Positions 34,727 through 43,126 of a DNA stretch of 43,477 nt are shown here, in pieces. Both the position numbers and the translations under genes were made by a program. Origin of the DNA: UBA7236 sp964638865 (GTDB lineage Bacteria; Bacteroidota; Bacteroidia; Chitinophagales; BACL12); NCBI GenBank assembly GCA_964638865.1, contig CAZXBG010000008.1, positions 1-43,477 on the forward strand, in the 5' to 3' direction. The notes under the pieces were generated by a model. The model searched no databases and was not told where the DNA came from. It was given only the letters and a program-made list of their open reading frames with translations. Each line of letters starts with the position of its first letter. Within the stretch, counting starts at the first letter, position 1.

Positions 34727-34734
34727 CAAAAATA
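34727..34734 (-). promoter_or_regulatory. -7 promoter element for the E1 fusion gene
   Basis: TATTTTTG on the minus strand, an exact TAnnTTTG match 20 bases upstream of the ATG. No properly spaced TTG is seen. Confidence 0.45.
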
Positions 34735-34837
34735 AGGAATTGAAGGTTTAAGCCTTACCTAAAATCAAGTTCTTCAAAAAACTTTTCTATTTACCTGCTG
34801 ATGGTATAATTGTTGCGTGAATAAAGAAATTCAATTT

Positions 34838-34866
34838 TTGAATTAGAGGATACAGGTTTACATTTG
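34838..34866 (+). promoter_or_regulatory. Full Bacteroidetes promoter for the DUF1573 pair
   Basis: TTG at 34838-34840, an 18-base spacer, then TACATTTG at 34859-34866. This matches the TTG-N17-23-TAnnTTTG consensus completely, one of the two most complete promoters in the window. The expected transcript start is about 30 bases before the ATG at 34904. Confidence 0.7.
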
Positions 34867-34903
34867 TATCCCCTAAATCTTTTAACAACTAAACCAATAT
34901 ATT

Positions 34904-35392
34904 ATGAGAAATTTTTTTTCCGCACTAATCTTGATTTTATTGATTTCCTCAACATCTTATGCTCAAAGTTCGGTTTCACCGAATACCACAACTTCTGAAA
35001 CTGCTCCGCTAGTAGTTAATCCAAATGCCGGGGACTTCAAATGGGTTGAAGAGACTCATGACTTCGGAACCATCCCACAAGGAACACCTGTTAAGAACAA
35101 ATTTGAGTTCAAAAACATGGGTAAAGAACCGATCATTGTATCCAATGTTCAAAAAACGTGTGGTTGCACAGTAACAGAATGGACAAAAGAACCCGTTATG
35201 CCTGGTCAGGTTGGATATGTAACAGCTGAATTCAATGCAGCAAAAGAAGGCCCTTTTACAAAAGCTATCACTGTTCAGTCAGACGCTAAAACTCCTTCTG
35301 TAAAATTATATTTTAAAGGAACAGTTCAAAAAACAGAACAAACAGGTGGAGTTCCTGAACAAAACACAATATTTAACTCTGGTGGAAATTAA
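34904..35392 (+). CDS. DUF1573 domain exported protein, first of a tandem pair
   Basis: A 162-aa secreted protein with a signal peptide (MRNFFSALILILLISSTSYA, then QSS). The DUF1573 (Ig-like, ASH/HYDIN-related) core runs from about 46 to 143: WVEETHDFGTIPQGTPVKN, the NVQKTCGCTVTEW motif with C86 and C88, and VGYVTAEFNAAKEGPFTKAI. A tail after the domain reads GGVPEQNTIFNSGGN. DUF1573 proteins are frequent in Bacteroidetes envelopes but their job is not established. Driven by the full-consensus promoter at 34838, it is followed after 26 bases by a paralog. Confidence 0.87.
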   Translation: MRNFFSALILILLISSTSYAQSSVSPNTTTSETAPLVVNPNAGDFKWVEETHDFGTIPQGTPVKNKFEFKNMGKEPIIVSNVQKTCGCTVTEWTKEPVMPGQVGYVTAEFNAAKEGPFTKAITVQSDAKTPSVKLYFKGTVQKTEQTGGVPEQNTIFNSGGN

Positions 35393-35418
35393 TTTTATCA
35401 ACAAATAAAACATTTATA

Positions 35419-35865
35419 ATGAAAAAAGTATTCACAATAATTTTTTGTGTGGCAACAACAGCCATACTTTCAGCGCAAATTTCCGCTGAAGCTGCTGCAT
35501 CAAATCCAAACAGTCCTCAGTTTCAATGGGTAAGTGAGGTGTATGATTTTGGAAGCATACCTCAGGGAATTCCTACAAAGGCTAAATACGAATTTACCAA
35601 TGTCGGAAAAGAAGCTTTAGTTATAACGGATGTTCAAAAAACTTGTGGATGCACAAGTACCGACTGGAGCAAAGAACCAATAGCTCCGGGGCAGAAAGGT
35701 TGGATTATGGCTGAATATAATGCAGCAAGTGAAGGGTCCTTTACAAAGGCTATCACAGTAATGTCGAATACCACTACTCCGGCATTAAAATTAACATTTA
35801 AAGGAACGGTTGTAAAGGATGCTGCAGGCAGTGTTCCTGAACAAAAATCGATATTTAATCAATAA
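35419..35865 (+). CDS. DUF1573 domain exported protein, second of a tandem pair
   Basis: A 148-aa secreted protein with a signal peptide (MKKVFTIIFCVATTAILSAQ). It aligns with its neighbour over the whole mature length: YDFGSIPQGIPTKAKYEF, DVQKTCGCTSTDW (C76, C78), AEYNAASEGSFTKAITV. Even the tail SVPEQKSIFNQ matches GVPEQNTIFN of the first copy. The two therefore arose by duplication but have diverged clearly, so both are probably kept for a purpose. A strong terminator lies 26 bases after the stop. Confidence 0.87.
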   Translation: MKKVFTIIFCVATTAILSAQISAEAAASNPNSPQFQWVSEVYDFGSIPQGIPTKAKYEFTNVGKEALVITDVQKTCGCTSTDWSKEPIAPGQKGWIMAEYNAASEGSFTKAITVMSNTTTPALKLTFKGTVVKDAAGSVPEQKSIFNQ

Positions 35866-35890
35866 TTCATACTTGAGCTTAATCTGCGAC

Positions 35891-35924
35891 AACTCCGTGC
35901 GATATTTACCGCACGGAGTTTTTT
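35891..35924 (+). terminator. Rho-independent terminator of the DUF1573 operon
   Basis: A perfect 10-bp stem AACTCCGTGC / GCACGGAGTT around a 10-base loop, followed by a T run. It ends 4 bases before the -7 box of the next gene. Confidence 0.93.
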
Positions 35925-35927
35925 ATG

Positions 35928-35935
35928 TACCTTTG
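35928..35935 (+). promoter_or_regulatory. -7 promoter element abutting the aminotransferase start
   Basis: TACCTTTG matches TAnnTTTG. Only 4 bases (AGGC) separate it from the ATG at 35940, whose position is supported by the conserved MPKIS start. The mRNA is therefore predicted to be leaderless. The -33 position would fall in the preceding terminator stem-loop and shows no TTG. Confidence 0.55.
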
Positions 35936-35939
35936 AGGC

Positions 35940-37163
35940 ATGCCAAAAATATCTGTTCGCGGCGAAAACATGCCGGCATCACCAATAAGAAAATTGGTAC
36001 CATTTGCTGAAAAGGCAAAACTTAGAGGGGTAAAAATCTATCACCTGAATATTGGTCAACCCGATATTGAAACTCCCCATCAAATGATGGATGCTGTTAA
36101 AAACACCAATTTAAAAGTATTGGAGTATTCGCACAGTGCAGGATTTGAAAGTTATCGCCGCAAATTGGTGCAGTATTATGCAAAATACGGTATTGAATTA
36201 AATCACCACCAGATCATGATAACTACCGGTGGAAGTGAAGCCATTTTATTTGGTTTGATGTGTTGTTTGGATGCCGGAGATGAGGTAATTATTCCGGAAC
36301 CACTATATGCTAATTACAACGGATTTACAACAGCAAGTAATATTATAGTTAAACCAATTACCTCTTATATAGAAACAGGGTTTGCCCTCCCTCCTATTTC
36401 TGAATTTGAAAAATTAATTACATCCAAGACTAAAGCAATTTTAATTTGTAATCCGAATAATCCTACAGGTTATTTATATACAAAAGAAGAATTACTGCAA
36501 TTACGTGATCTGGTTTTAAAATATGATTTATTTTTATTTGCGGATGAAGTTTATCGCGAATTTGTATATGATGGCAACGAACAATTTTCTGTTTTAAATA
36601 TGGAGGGAATTGATGAGAATGTAGTGTTAATGGATTCCATTTCCAAACGATATAGTGCATGCGGAGCAAGGATTGGAGCGTTAATCTCCAAAAATAATAA
36701 GGTGATGGAAACTGCATTAAAATTTGCACAGGCAAGACTATCACCACCAACGTTAGAACAAATATTAGCAGAAGCATTTTTGGATGTTCCTGATAGTTAT
36801 TTCAGCGAAGTGGAAAAAGAATATGTTGAACGTCGGAATTTATGTGTGGAAAGATTAAATGCAATGGATGGAGTTTTATGTCCTACTCCCGGTGGAGCAT
36901 TTTATGCAATTGCGCGATTACCGATCGACGATTCCGATAATTTTTGTCAGTGGTTACTCGATTCCTTTCATTTAAATAATGAAACGGTAATGCTTGCACC
37001 GGCAACAGGATTTTATTCCACTCCCGGTTTAGGAAAAAACGAAGTTCGAATTGCATACGTTCTAAATAAAAATGATATCAACAAAGCAATGGATTGCCTG
37101 GATGCTGCATTAAAAGTATATCCGGGAAGGGTGGTTTCAAAAGAACTATTGCATGAGTTCTGA
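35940..37163 (+). CDS. PLP-dependent aminotransferase, fold type I (AspC-like)
   Basis: A 407-aa class I/II aminotransferase. Residues seen: the glycine-rich GQPDIETP near 39-46, NPNNPTG at 171-177 with N174, D202 and Y205 in ADEVYREF, the PLP-binding lysine K236 in SISKRYSACG, and R244. A C-terminal substrate-binding arginine is expected in GKNEVRIAYV. The MPASPIRKLVPFAEKAKLRG opening is typical of the Bacteroidetes group annotated as pyridoxal phosphate-dependent or aspartate aminotransferase; the true amino donor cannot be read from sequence. It starts 16 bases after a strong terminator with a -7 box between. Confidence 0.9.
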   Translation: MPKISVRGENMPASPIRKLVPFAEKAKLRGVKIYHLNIGQPDIETPHQMMDAVKNTNLKVLEYSHSAGFESYRRKLVQYYAKYGIELNHHQIMITTGGSEAILFGLMCCLDAGDEVIIPEPLYANYNGFTTASNIIVKPITSYIETGFALPPISEFEKLITSKTKAILICNPNNPTGYLYTKEELLQLRDLVLKYDLFLFADEVYREFVYDGNEQFSVLNMEGIDENVVLMDSISKRYSACGARIGALISKNNKVMETALKFAQARLSPPTLEQILAEAFLDVPDSYFSEVEKEYVERRNLCVERLNAMDGVLCPTPGGAFYAIARLPIDDSDNFCQWLLDSFHLNNETVMLAPATGFYSTPGLGKNEVRIAYVLNKNDINKAMDCLDAALKVYPGRVVSKELLHEF

Positions 37164-37234
37164 ATTTTATTTTCATTTAATTAAAAATTTCAACCCTTTG
37201 TTTTCCCGATACCCGCGTCACGATACCTGATACC

Positions 37235-37249
37235 CCTCCACATTGGAGG
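37235..37249. repeat. Hairpin and short repeats in the 37164-37457 gap
   Basis: The 294-base gap has no supported gene. It holds a perfect CCTCCA-CAT-TGGAGG hairpin at 37235-37249 and, just before it, three short GATACC copies (within 37207-37235). A 21-codon open stretch at 37243-37308 (ending NWIVRLQ and a stop) is locally less AT-rich and might be a gene fossil, but I cannot assign it. Confidence 0.4.
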
Positions 37250-37380
37250 AAACCTTCGATGAGGAATTGATGGCGATCATAGCCAACTGGATAGTTCGAC
37301 TCCAGTAATCACTAAACGAAAATTAAAATACAAATTTTCCAACTGTCAGCTCTGTCACAAATAATTTCAAACGGATACTT

Positions 37381-37388
37381 TATATTTG
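37381..37388 (+). promoter_or_regulatory. -7 promoter element for the 37458 gene
   Basis: TATATTTG, an exact TAnnTTTG match about 70 bases before the proposed TTG start. No -33 TTG at normal spacing. Confidence 0.4.
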
Positions 37389-37457
37389 CATCCTTTATAG
37401 ATTTTTGCAGCTCCTCAGCCCGCATAGATCATTAACAGCAAAAACAAAGATTCAGGA

Positions 37458-38147
37458 TTGGAAATTGTATCAGTAAGCTTTTCCGGGATTACCTTCAGCG
37501 AACCTGCTACCAGTATAACAGATATGGTATTGGCCACCATTTGTTTTATTTTGGTGGCACGAATAAAGAATAATTTTAACGAAAGCTTTTTTAATAATGC
37601 CTGGCGCCTGTTTTTCCTTTTTACAGGTTTAGCCACTTCTCTAGGAACTGTTTGTCATGGATTCGAACTTATGTTGCCTTCAGGAGTTCACAATATTTTA
37701 TGGATGTGTATGAATATTTGCAGCAGCATCTCTGTTTATTTTGCTTTAAAAGCCACCATCCGCTTCACTCGTGCTGAAGATTTTGCGCATAAACTATTGC
37801 AGACATTGAATATCGTCTCACTTTTGATTTTTGGTGCTCTTACTATTGTCAACAATAACTTCGAAATATTTAAAATTCACTGTGCAATTGGCCTTACTTT
37901 GATCTTTATCACACATGCTTTTGCCTCCTACAAAAGTCACGTAGGAAGTGGATCTATTGTTTTGGGCATGTTACTTTCCTTTATTACAGTATTTATTCAT
38001 ACTAACCAAATATCCATAAACGCCTGGTTCGATTATAAGGATATTGGTCATGTAATTATGATGTTAAGCCTTGTGCTCATTTATAATGGGATATACTTAA
38101 TGAAAGAAAATTTGAAGCTTTCAGTTTACAGAATACGTTTTCAATAA
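37458..38147 (+). CDS. Multi-pass inner-membrane protein of unknown function
   Basis: A 229-aa protein with about seven hydrophobic helices (roughly 17-36, 50-70, 77-97, 112-131, 136-155, 162-182 and 193-213) and a short charged C-terminus (KENLKLSVYRIRFQ). It resembles small Bacteroidetes membrane proteins of the DUF6962 type; this is recalled, not shown by a motif. The frame is closed by a TAG at 37425, so the start is TTG at 37458 or a rarer codon such as ATT at 37431. FSGITFSEPATSITD before the first helix is a plausible native N-terminus. No catalytic motif is visible. Confidence 0.65.
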   Translation: MEIVSVSFSGITFSEPATSITDMVLATICFILVARIKNNFNESFFNNAWRLFFLFTGLATSLGTVCHGFELMLPSGVHNILWMCMNICSSISVYFALKATIRFTRAEDFAHKLLQTLNIVSLLIFGALTIVNNNFEIFKIHCAIGLTLIFITHAFASYKSHVGSGSIVLGMLLSFITVFIHTNQISINAWFDYKDIGHVIMMLSLVLIYNGIYLMKENLKLSVYRIRFQ

Positions 38148-38237
38148 ATTTGATTTCATTCTCTATTTTGATACTAATTTTGTCCCTAATAAAAATGGTT
38201 TGAATTTAATTCTATCTGAGCCACGGAAATGGCCCTA

Positions 38238-38270
38238 TTGTCTTTACAAGAATATTATTTACTAATTTTG
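38238..38270 (+). promoter_or_regulatory. Full Bacteroidetes promoter for the 38282 lipoprotein gene
   Basis: TTG at 38238-38240, a 22-base spacer, then TAATTTTG at 38263-38270. Both elements fit the TTG-N17-23-TAnnTTTG consensus. The ATG is only 11 bases after the box, so the leader would be very short (a few bases). Confidence 0.6.
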
Positions 38271-38281
38271 AAAAAAAAATT

Positions 38282-38779
38282 ATGCAAAAACCACTCATTC
38301 CTATTGTTCTGCTTTTGACCATGTTTGTTATTACAGGTTGCCCTGTTGGAGTACCCTACCCGTTAAGCAAACAAGGAACAGAAAAAATAAATAAGGATAT
38401 GTTAGGCACCTGGACTCAAACCAACGCAGATCAGGAAGTAATGAAAATGGAAATAGTTAAACACGATAATAATTCCGTGGAGGTAAATGTTATTGAAAAA
38501 GGTTCTATGTATTCTGTCGAATCCGATAAATTCTATGGTTGGTTCACGGAAATAGATGGTAAAAATTTTATTTATCTGCAAGATATAAATGATGCAACTG
38601 ATGACTACTATACTTACTGTTATGAATTTGATGGCAATACCATGAAATCATACGATATCAGTTTAAAAGTTGGTGGCGTTGACGCAATTATCTCAACCGA
38701 AGCGTACCGCGCTGAAGTGAGTGCATCCCTTAAATTCGAAGACGCTTTAAGCAGTGAAACCATCTGGACAAAAAAATAA
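38282..38779 (+). CDS. Small lipoprotein of unknown function
   Basis: A 165-aa lipoprotein: signal MQKPLIPIVLLLTMFVITGC with lipidated C20. The mature part is acidic (MLGTWTQTNADQEVMKMEIV, YGWFTEIDGKNFIYLQDIND), with alternating strands as in lipocalin-like or META-type beta barrels, but no family is certain. Its own full promoter lies upstream. It converges on the GH31 gene, 14 bases between stops, with no visible terminator. Confidence 0.75.
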   Translation: MQKPLIPIVLLLTMFVITGCPVGVPYPLSKQGTEKINKDMLGTWTQTNADQEVMKMEIVKHDNNSVEVNVIEKGSMYSVESDKFYGWFTEIDGKNFIYLQDINDATDDYYTYCYEFDGNTMKSYDISLKVGGVDAIISTEAYRAEVSASLKFEDALSSETIWTKK

Positions 38780-38793
38780 ATAGTGTTTACCAA

Positions 38794-41268
38794 TCACCAA
38801 TTTAGCGTGATCTTATTATTGAAGTTTTGAAGATTAATTGTTTTTACGGAAACTTTATCTCTGTTTGCAAAATACAAGATTTTATATGCTTCCTCCGGAA
38901 ATACCATATTCTTTTGTGTATTGGAAAGAGAGCCCTGCTTTCCATCAATTAAAATATCGGATAACGCAGGATCAAAACCATGCATTATCAATTGTATGGT
39001 TTTAAATTGTGAAATATAAGACCCTTCCGGTTTTTCTATGGTCAGGGATTTTTCTTTGCTGTTGAAAATAAATTTCCGTTTGTAAAAAACGCCTGATTCC
39101 ATATTATAGGAAACGCCATCATCTTCATAGTAGGTTATTTCATTATTTAATTTTCCGTAGTACAAATGCACAAATAACGTATCTGTTGGCTTCTGATCAA
39201 AACTTTGAACAGTTCGCTGCATTGGAATGATACTGCTCTCTTTCACAAAAACCGGCAAACGATGTAATGGGGATTCTACAATTACTTCCGAATTTGCGTC
39301 AAATTTTTTGTCGTTATAAAAATCATAATAATTATTTGCCGGAAAATATACTTTGCAAAAATTTTCAGTACTTCTCACCGGAGCAATTAACAATGCATCA
39401 CCAAATAAATATTGATTTTGATAAGTAGAATAATAAATTTTATTATCATACGGATAGCCGATAGCAAGTGATTTATTTACGGGTAAGCCGGTAGTGCTGG
39501 CATGATAAAATTCTGAATATAAATAAGGCATTAATTGATACCGCAATTGTATATAATATTTTGCAATTGCCTCCGTTTCCTCTCCATAACTCCAGGGTTC
39601 AGAGTCTTTTAAATTATAGGCTTTATGACTTCTGAAAAAAGGTGTAAATACTCCGAGTGTTATCCAACGTGTATATAATTCTTTGGTTGCATCTGCTGCA
39701 AAACCTCCAACATCTACACCGCAGTTTGCAACTCCGCTTAGTCCTAAACTATTTAATAACCGCACACCTAATAATAAATGATCATCTGTTGGTGTATTAT
39801 CACCCGTCCATACCGTGGAATACCGTTGAATACCTGCATAACCACTTCGCGTTAATACAAATGGACGTTGATTTGCCAATAATTTTTTAGTTCCCTCATA
39901 GGTTGCTCTTGCCATTTGCATTCCATAAATATTTCTTCCTGTAAGGCCATTGCCTCCATTTCCATCATAATTAAATTCCACAAGTGAAGGAAATTTTTGG
40001 CCCCAGGTTGCCGGTTCATTCATATCGTTCCAAAAACCAATAATTCCCTGATCCACGTAATTTTTAAAACTATTTCCCCACCATGCCCTGGTTTCAGGAA
40101 GTGTAAAATCAGGAAAATTACATACACCAGGCCATACCTCAGCGGCGTAATTTGTTCCGTCGGGATATTTCAAAAACAGATCATTTTTTATTCCTTCTTC
40201 ATATGCAGTATATCCCTTTTCCACTTTAATTCCGGGGTCAACAATTATTGCAGTGCGAACGCCCATACCTTTTAAAGTATTCAACATATTTTCCGGTTGC
40301 GAAAAACGAATTGCATCCCAGGTAAATATTTTATAGGCATCCATATAATGAATATCCAAGTAAATTACATCCAGCGGTATTTGTTTTTCGCGAAATGTTC
40401 TTGCAACATTTAATACTTCGGTATCGGGAAAATAACTCCATCTGCATTGCTGAAATCCTAGACTCCATTGTGAAGGCATTGGTGTTTTTCCGGTGAGATC
40501 GGTATAGGAAGAAATAATTCCCTCCACACCGGAATGATAAATAAAATAATAATTTAAATCACCTTCTTCAACTGTAAAAGAAGAAAAACGCATATTAGAA
40601 GCACCGAAATTAAAATGTGTTTTAGAAGTATTATCCAAAAAAATACCATAACATAAACTGTCGTGTAACCCTATAAAAAAAGGGATGGAAACATACATCG
40701 GATCGGTTCCGGGGCCATATCCAAAAACATCGGTATTCCAATTTACATAACCATTTCCACGTCTGTTGAGGTCACCTGTTTTTTCACCCAGACCGATAAA
40801 ACGTTCATCGGGAAAGAGTTTTTTATAGGAGGATATTTCGTTACCGGTCGTCAGCGTTCCGAATTCATCGTCACTGTTTATGAGTTGATTTTTATTATTA
40901 TAAAAAGAGATATGCAATTTATCTTTTGTGATAATTACTTTAAGTGAATCGGTAGTGAGTTTAACAGAATTTACATCCTCTTCAATATTTGTTTTAGTTG
41001 TGGTTTGCAAAGCAATAACTGCATACGAAAAATCGTCTGCGGGAACTTTTTCACTAATCCGTATTCTGATAATATTCGCTGAATAAACATTAACTTTTAT
41101 ATATCCGTTTTCTCCCTTGATCTCAAGCTCCTGCAATCCTGCTTTAAGGGATTGAAATTTACCAATTGGAATATTGCCAGTGTTGACCGTTTGTGAATTT
41201 GCCACTAAAAAAAGGATTAAAAACACTAGGGTATTTGATATTTTCAGAAATATGTGTCTAATTTGCAT
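38794..41268 (-). CDS. GH31 alpha-glucosidase, exported
   Basis: An 824-aa glycoside hydrolase family 31 enzyme with a signal peptide (ISNTLVFLILFLVANSQ at 10-26). An N-terminal galactose-mutarotase-like domain comes first (about 50-250). The catalytic barrel carries LDVIYLDIHYMD near 299-310, the nucleophile D415 in GFWNDMNEP and the acid/base D490 in WTGDNTPT. C-terminal beta domains (about 660-800) end with a DUF5110-like region (VHLYYGKLNNEITYYEDDG). It releases glucose from alpha-glucosides in the periplasm or outside the cell; exact linkage is not readable. It diverges from an MFS sugar transporter with 41 bases between the starts, a natural import partner. Confidence 0.92.
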   Translation of the reverse strand: MQIRHIFLKISNTLVFLILFLVANSQTVNTGNIPIGKFQSLKAGLQELEIKGENGYIKVNVYSANIIRIRISEKVPADDFSYAVIALQTTTKTNIEEDVNSVKLTTDSLKVIITKDKLHISFYNNKNQLINSDDEFGTLTTGNEISSYKKLFPDERFIGLGEKTGDLNRRGNGYVNWNTDVFGYGPGTDPMYVSIPFFIGLHDSLCYGIFLDNTSKTHFNFGASNMRFSSFTVEEGDLNYYFIYHSGVEGIISSYTDLTGKTPMPSQWSLGFQQCRWSYFPDTEVLNVARTFREKQIPLDVIYLDIHYMDAYKIFTWDAIRFSQPENMLNTLKGMGVRTAIIVDPGIKVEKGYTAYEEGIKNDLFLKYPDGTNYAAEVWPGVCNFPDFTLPETRAWWGNSFKNYVDQGIIGFWNDMNEPATWGQKFPSLVEFNYDGNGGNGLTGRNIYGMQMARATYEGTKKLLANQRPFVLTRSGYAGIQRYSTVWTGDNTPTDDHLLLGVRLLNSLGLSGVANCGVDVGGFAADATKELYTRWITLGVFTPFFRSHKAYNLKDSEPWSYGEETEAIAKYYIQLRYQLMPYLYSEFYHASTTGLPVNKSLAIGYPYDNKIYYSTYQNQYLFGDALLIAPVRSTENFCKVYFPANNYYDFYNDKKFDANSEVIVESPLHRLPVFVKESSIIPMQRTVQSFDQKPTDTLFVHLYYGKLNNEITYYEDDGVSYNMESGVFYKRKFIFNSKEKSLTIEKPEGSYISQFKTIQLIMHGFDPALSDILIDGKQGSLSNTQKNMVFPEEAYKILYFANRDKVSVKTINLQNFNNKITLNW

Positions 41269-41309
41269 AAGCTATGCTATTGTGCATGTAAAAGTATAAA
41301 AGTAACTCA

Positions 41310-43034
41310 ATGAATCAAACCTCGATCAAGACAAATTATGGCGCACTTTCCACACTGGTAAGTGTATTTTTTTTCTGGGGATTTATTGCGGCGGGAAATG
41401 GAGTATTCATACCATTTTGCAAACATTATTTTCAGTTGGATCAGTTTCAATCGCAATTGATAGATTTTGCATTTTATGGGGCATATTACATAGGTGCATT
41501 GTTACTCTTTGTTTTCAGTATGGTGCGCAAACAGGATCTGGTTTCAGGGTGGGGATATAAAAAAAGTATTGTAAACGGATTGCTTTTTTCCTTTATAGGT
41601 TCTATTGCCATGATAATAGCCGTTAATTACGGTGGATTTACTGCCGTATTGATGAGTTTATTTACTGTAGCACTTGGATTTTCGTTGCAACAAACTGCTG
41701 CACAACCATTTTCTATATCATTAGGTGATCCGGCAACAGGAAATTCACGTATTACTTTAGGAGGTGCTGTAAATTCATTTGGAACAACCATAGGTCCAAT
41801 AGTAGTTGCATTAGCACTTTTCGGCTCTACAACTATAACCGATGAAAAAATAAATTCGCTGGAATTAAATTCTATAACACTTTTATATTGTGGTATTGGA
41901 TTTTTGTTTCTTTTATGTGCTGCACTCTTTTTTACTTCAAAAAAAGTTCCTTCCGGAATTTCTGACAGCAATGTAGAAAAAGCGAATAAGGCGCTTAGTA
42001 CACTTATAACAATTACGGTTTTGCTAATTGTAATATTCACCGTTGTATTCTCTAGTTATAATACTGCTGATGCTGCAAGGGTAGAAGCATTAAAAGCTGA
42101 AGTAGCAAATACAATAAATATTAATGCCGACCTTTTAACAGAGAAATTAAATGAAATAAAGGAATTAAATGCGCCTATGGAAATGAAAAGGATGGTACTA
42201 TTGGGCACTGCATTTGTTGTTGTGTTTGGTGGATTATTATTTGCAAAAGGAAGAGCGAAAAAAAATCCGGAAGGTTGGGGAGCACTACATTATCCGCAAT
42301 TAGTTTTGGGTATGTTGGGGATTTTTACTTACGTAGGAGTTGAAGTTACCATCCAAAGTAATTTATCAGAATTATTGAAGCAGGAAGCCTTTGGTGGATT
42401 ACAGGCTGCACAGATCTCGCCTTATATTTCTATGTATTGGGGAAGTTTAATGATAGGCAGATGGGCTGGTTCCATTGCTGTTTTTTCAGTTGCCGGTTTA
42501 CGTAAAAAATTGTTACTGATTTTTGTGCCAATTATTGCTTTTGGTGTAATCATACTCGTAAATTCGATAGCCGGAAGTGATATGCGACCACTCTATGCAT
42601 ATATTGTTTGTGTTGCTGTTCAAATAGGAGCATTCTTTATTGGCAGAGATAAACCAGCCAGAACATTATTTATTTTTAGTGCTTTGGGATTATTAGCAAT
42701 GTTAATTGGTTTGTTCACAACCGGAACAGTAGCAATTTATGCATTTTTAAGTGGAGGTTTATTCTGTAGTATTATGTGGCCGAATATTTTTGCATTATCT
42801 GTTACAGGATTAGGAAAATATACATCACAGGGTTCCGCTTTCCTTATAATGATGATATTAGGGGGTGGAGTAATACCACCTATTCAGGGAAAACTAGCTG
42901 ATATTATCGGCATTCATCCTTCTTATTGGATTCCTGTTGGATGTTTTCTGTATCTGGCTTGGTTTGCGATAAGGGTTAGTAAAATTTTACAGAAACAGGG
43001 TATTGCAGTGGATGGCGCAAGTGGGGGACATTAA
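41310..43034 (+). CDS. FucP-like MFS sugar transporter with central insertion
   Basis: A 574-aa membrane protein. The first helices (LVSVFFFWGFIAAGNGVFIP, FAFYGAYYIGALLLFVFS) and the LGFSLQQTAAQPF and GGAVNSFGTTIGP motifs match the FucP/glucose-galactose subgroup of the major facilitator superfamily, which imports sugars with protons or cations. The protein is longer than FucP (about 440 aa). Between the two halves, about residues 230-310, lie two additional hydrophobic helices (TLITITVLLIVIFTVVF and MVLLGTAFVVVFGGLLF) around a charged helical loop of some 40 residues (ADAARVEALKAEV, LLTEKLNEIKELN). It is paired divergently with the GH31 alpha-glucosidase. Confidence 0.88.
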   Translation: MNQTSIKTNYGALSTLVSVFFFWGFIAAGNGVFIPFCKHYFQLDQFQSQLIDFAFYGAYYIGALLLFVFSMVRKQDLVSGWGYKKSIVNGLLFSFIGSIAMIIAVNYGGFTAVLMSLFTVALGFSLQQTAAQPFSISLGDPATGNSRITLGGAVNSFGTTIGPIVVALALFGSTTITDEKINSLELNSITLLYCGIGFLFLLCAALFFTSKKVPSGISDSNVEKANKALSTLITITVLLIVIFTVVFSSYNTADAARVEALKAEVANTININADLLTEKLNEIKELNAPMEMKRMVLLGTAFVVVFGGLLFAKGRAKKNPEGWGALHYPQLVLGMLGIFTYVGVEVTIQSNLSELLKQEAFGGLQAAQISPYISMYWGSLMIGRWAGSIAVFSVAGLRKKLLLIFVPIIAFGVIILVNSIAGSDMRPLYAYIVCVAVQIGAFFIGRDKPARTLFIFSALGLLAMLIGLFTTGTVAIYAFLSGGLFCSIMWPNIFALSVTGLGKYTSQGSAFLIMMILGGGVIPPIQGKLADIIGIHPSYWIPVGCFLYLAWFAIRVSKILQKQGIAVDGASGGH

Positions 43035-43126
43035 ATTATTATTCCTTCGATTGTGTTTTTAATCTCAGATTTTATTTCATCCAAAGTTACCGATACGTTA
43101 CTTCGGTCTCTTTCAATGAAACCTCG
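43031..43126 (-). pseudogene. Possible C-terminal gene fragment
   Basis: On the minus strand about 31 codons read GFIERDRSNVSVTLDEIKSE, then IKNTIEGIII and a TAA that overlaps the MFS stop. There is no start codon and a stop precedes it inside the first repeat unit. The peptide looks like natural protein with an amphipathic helix, but a frame this short can occur by chance. Family unknown. Confidence 0.25.

Noticed and set aside
41627..42040. 137-codon minus-strand open frame inside the MFS gene
   Set aside because: Antisense to conserved transporter helices; no start context or motif.
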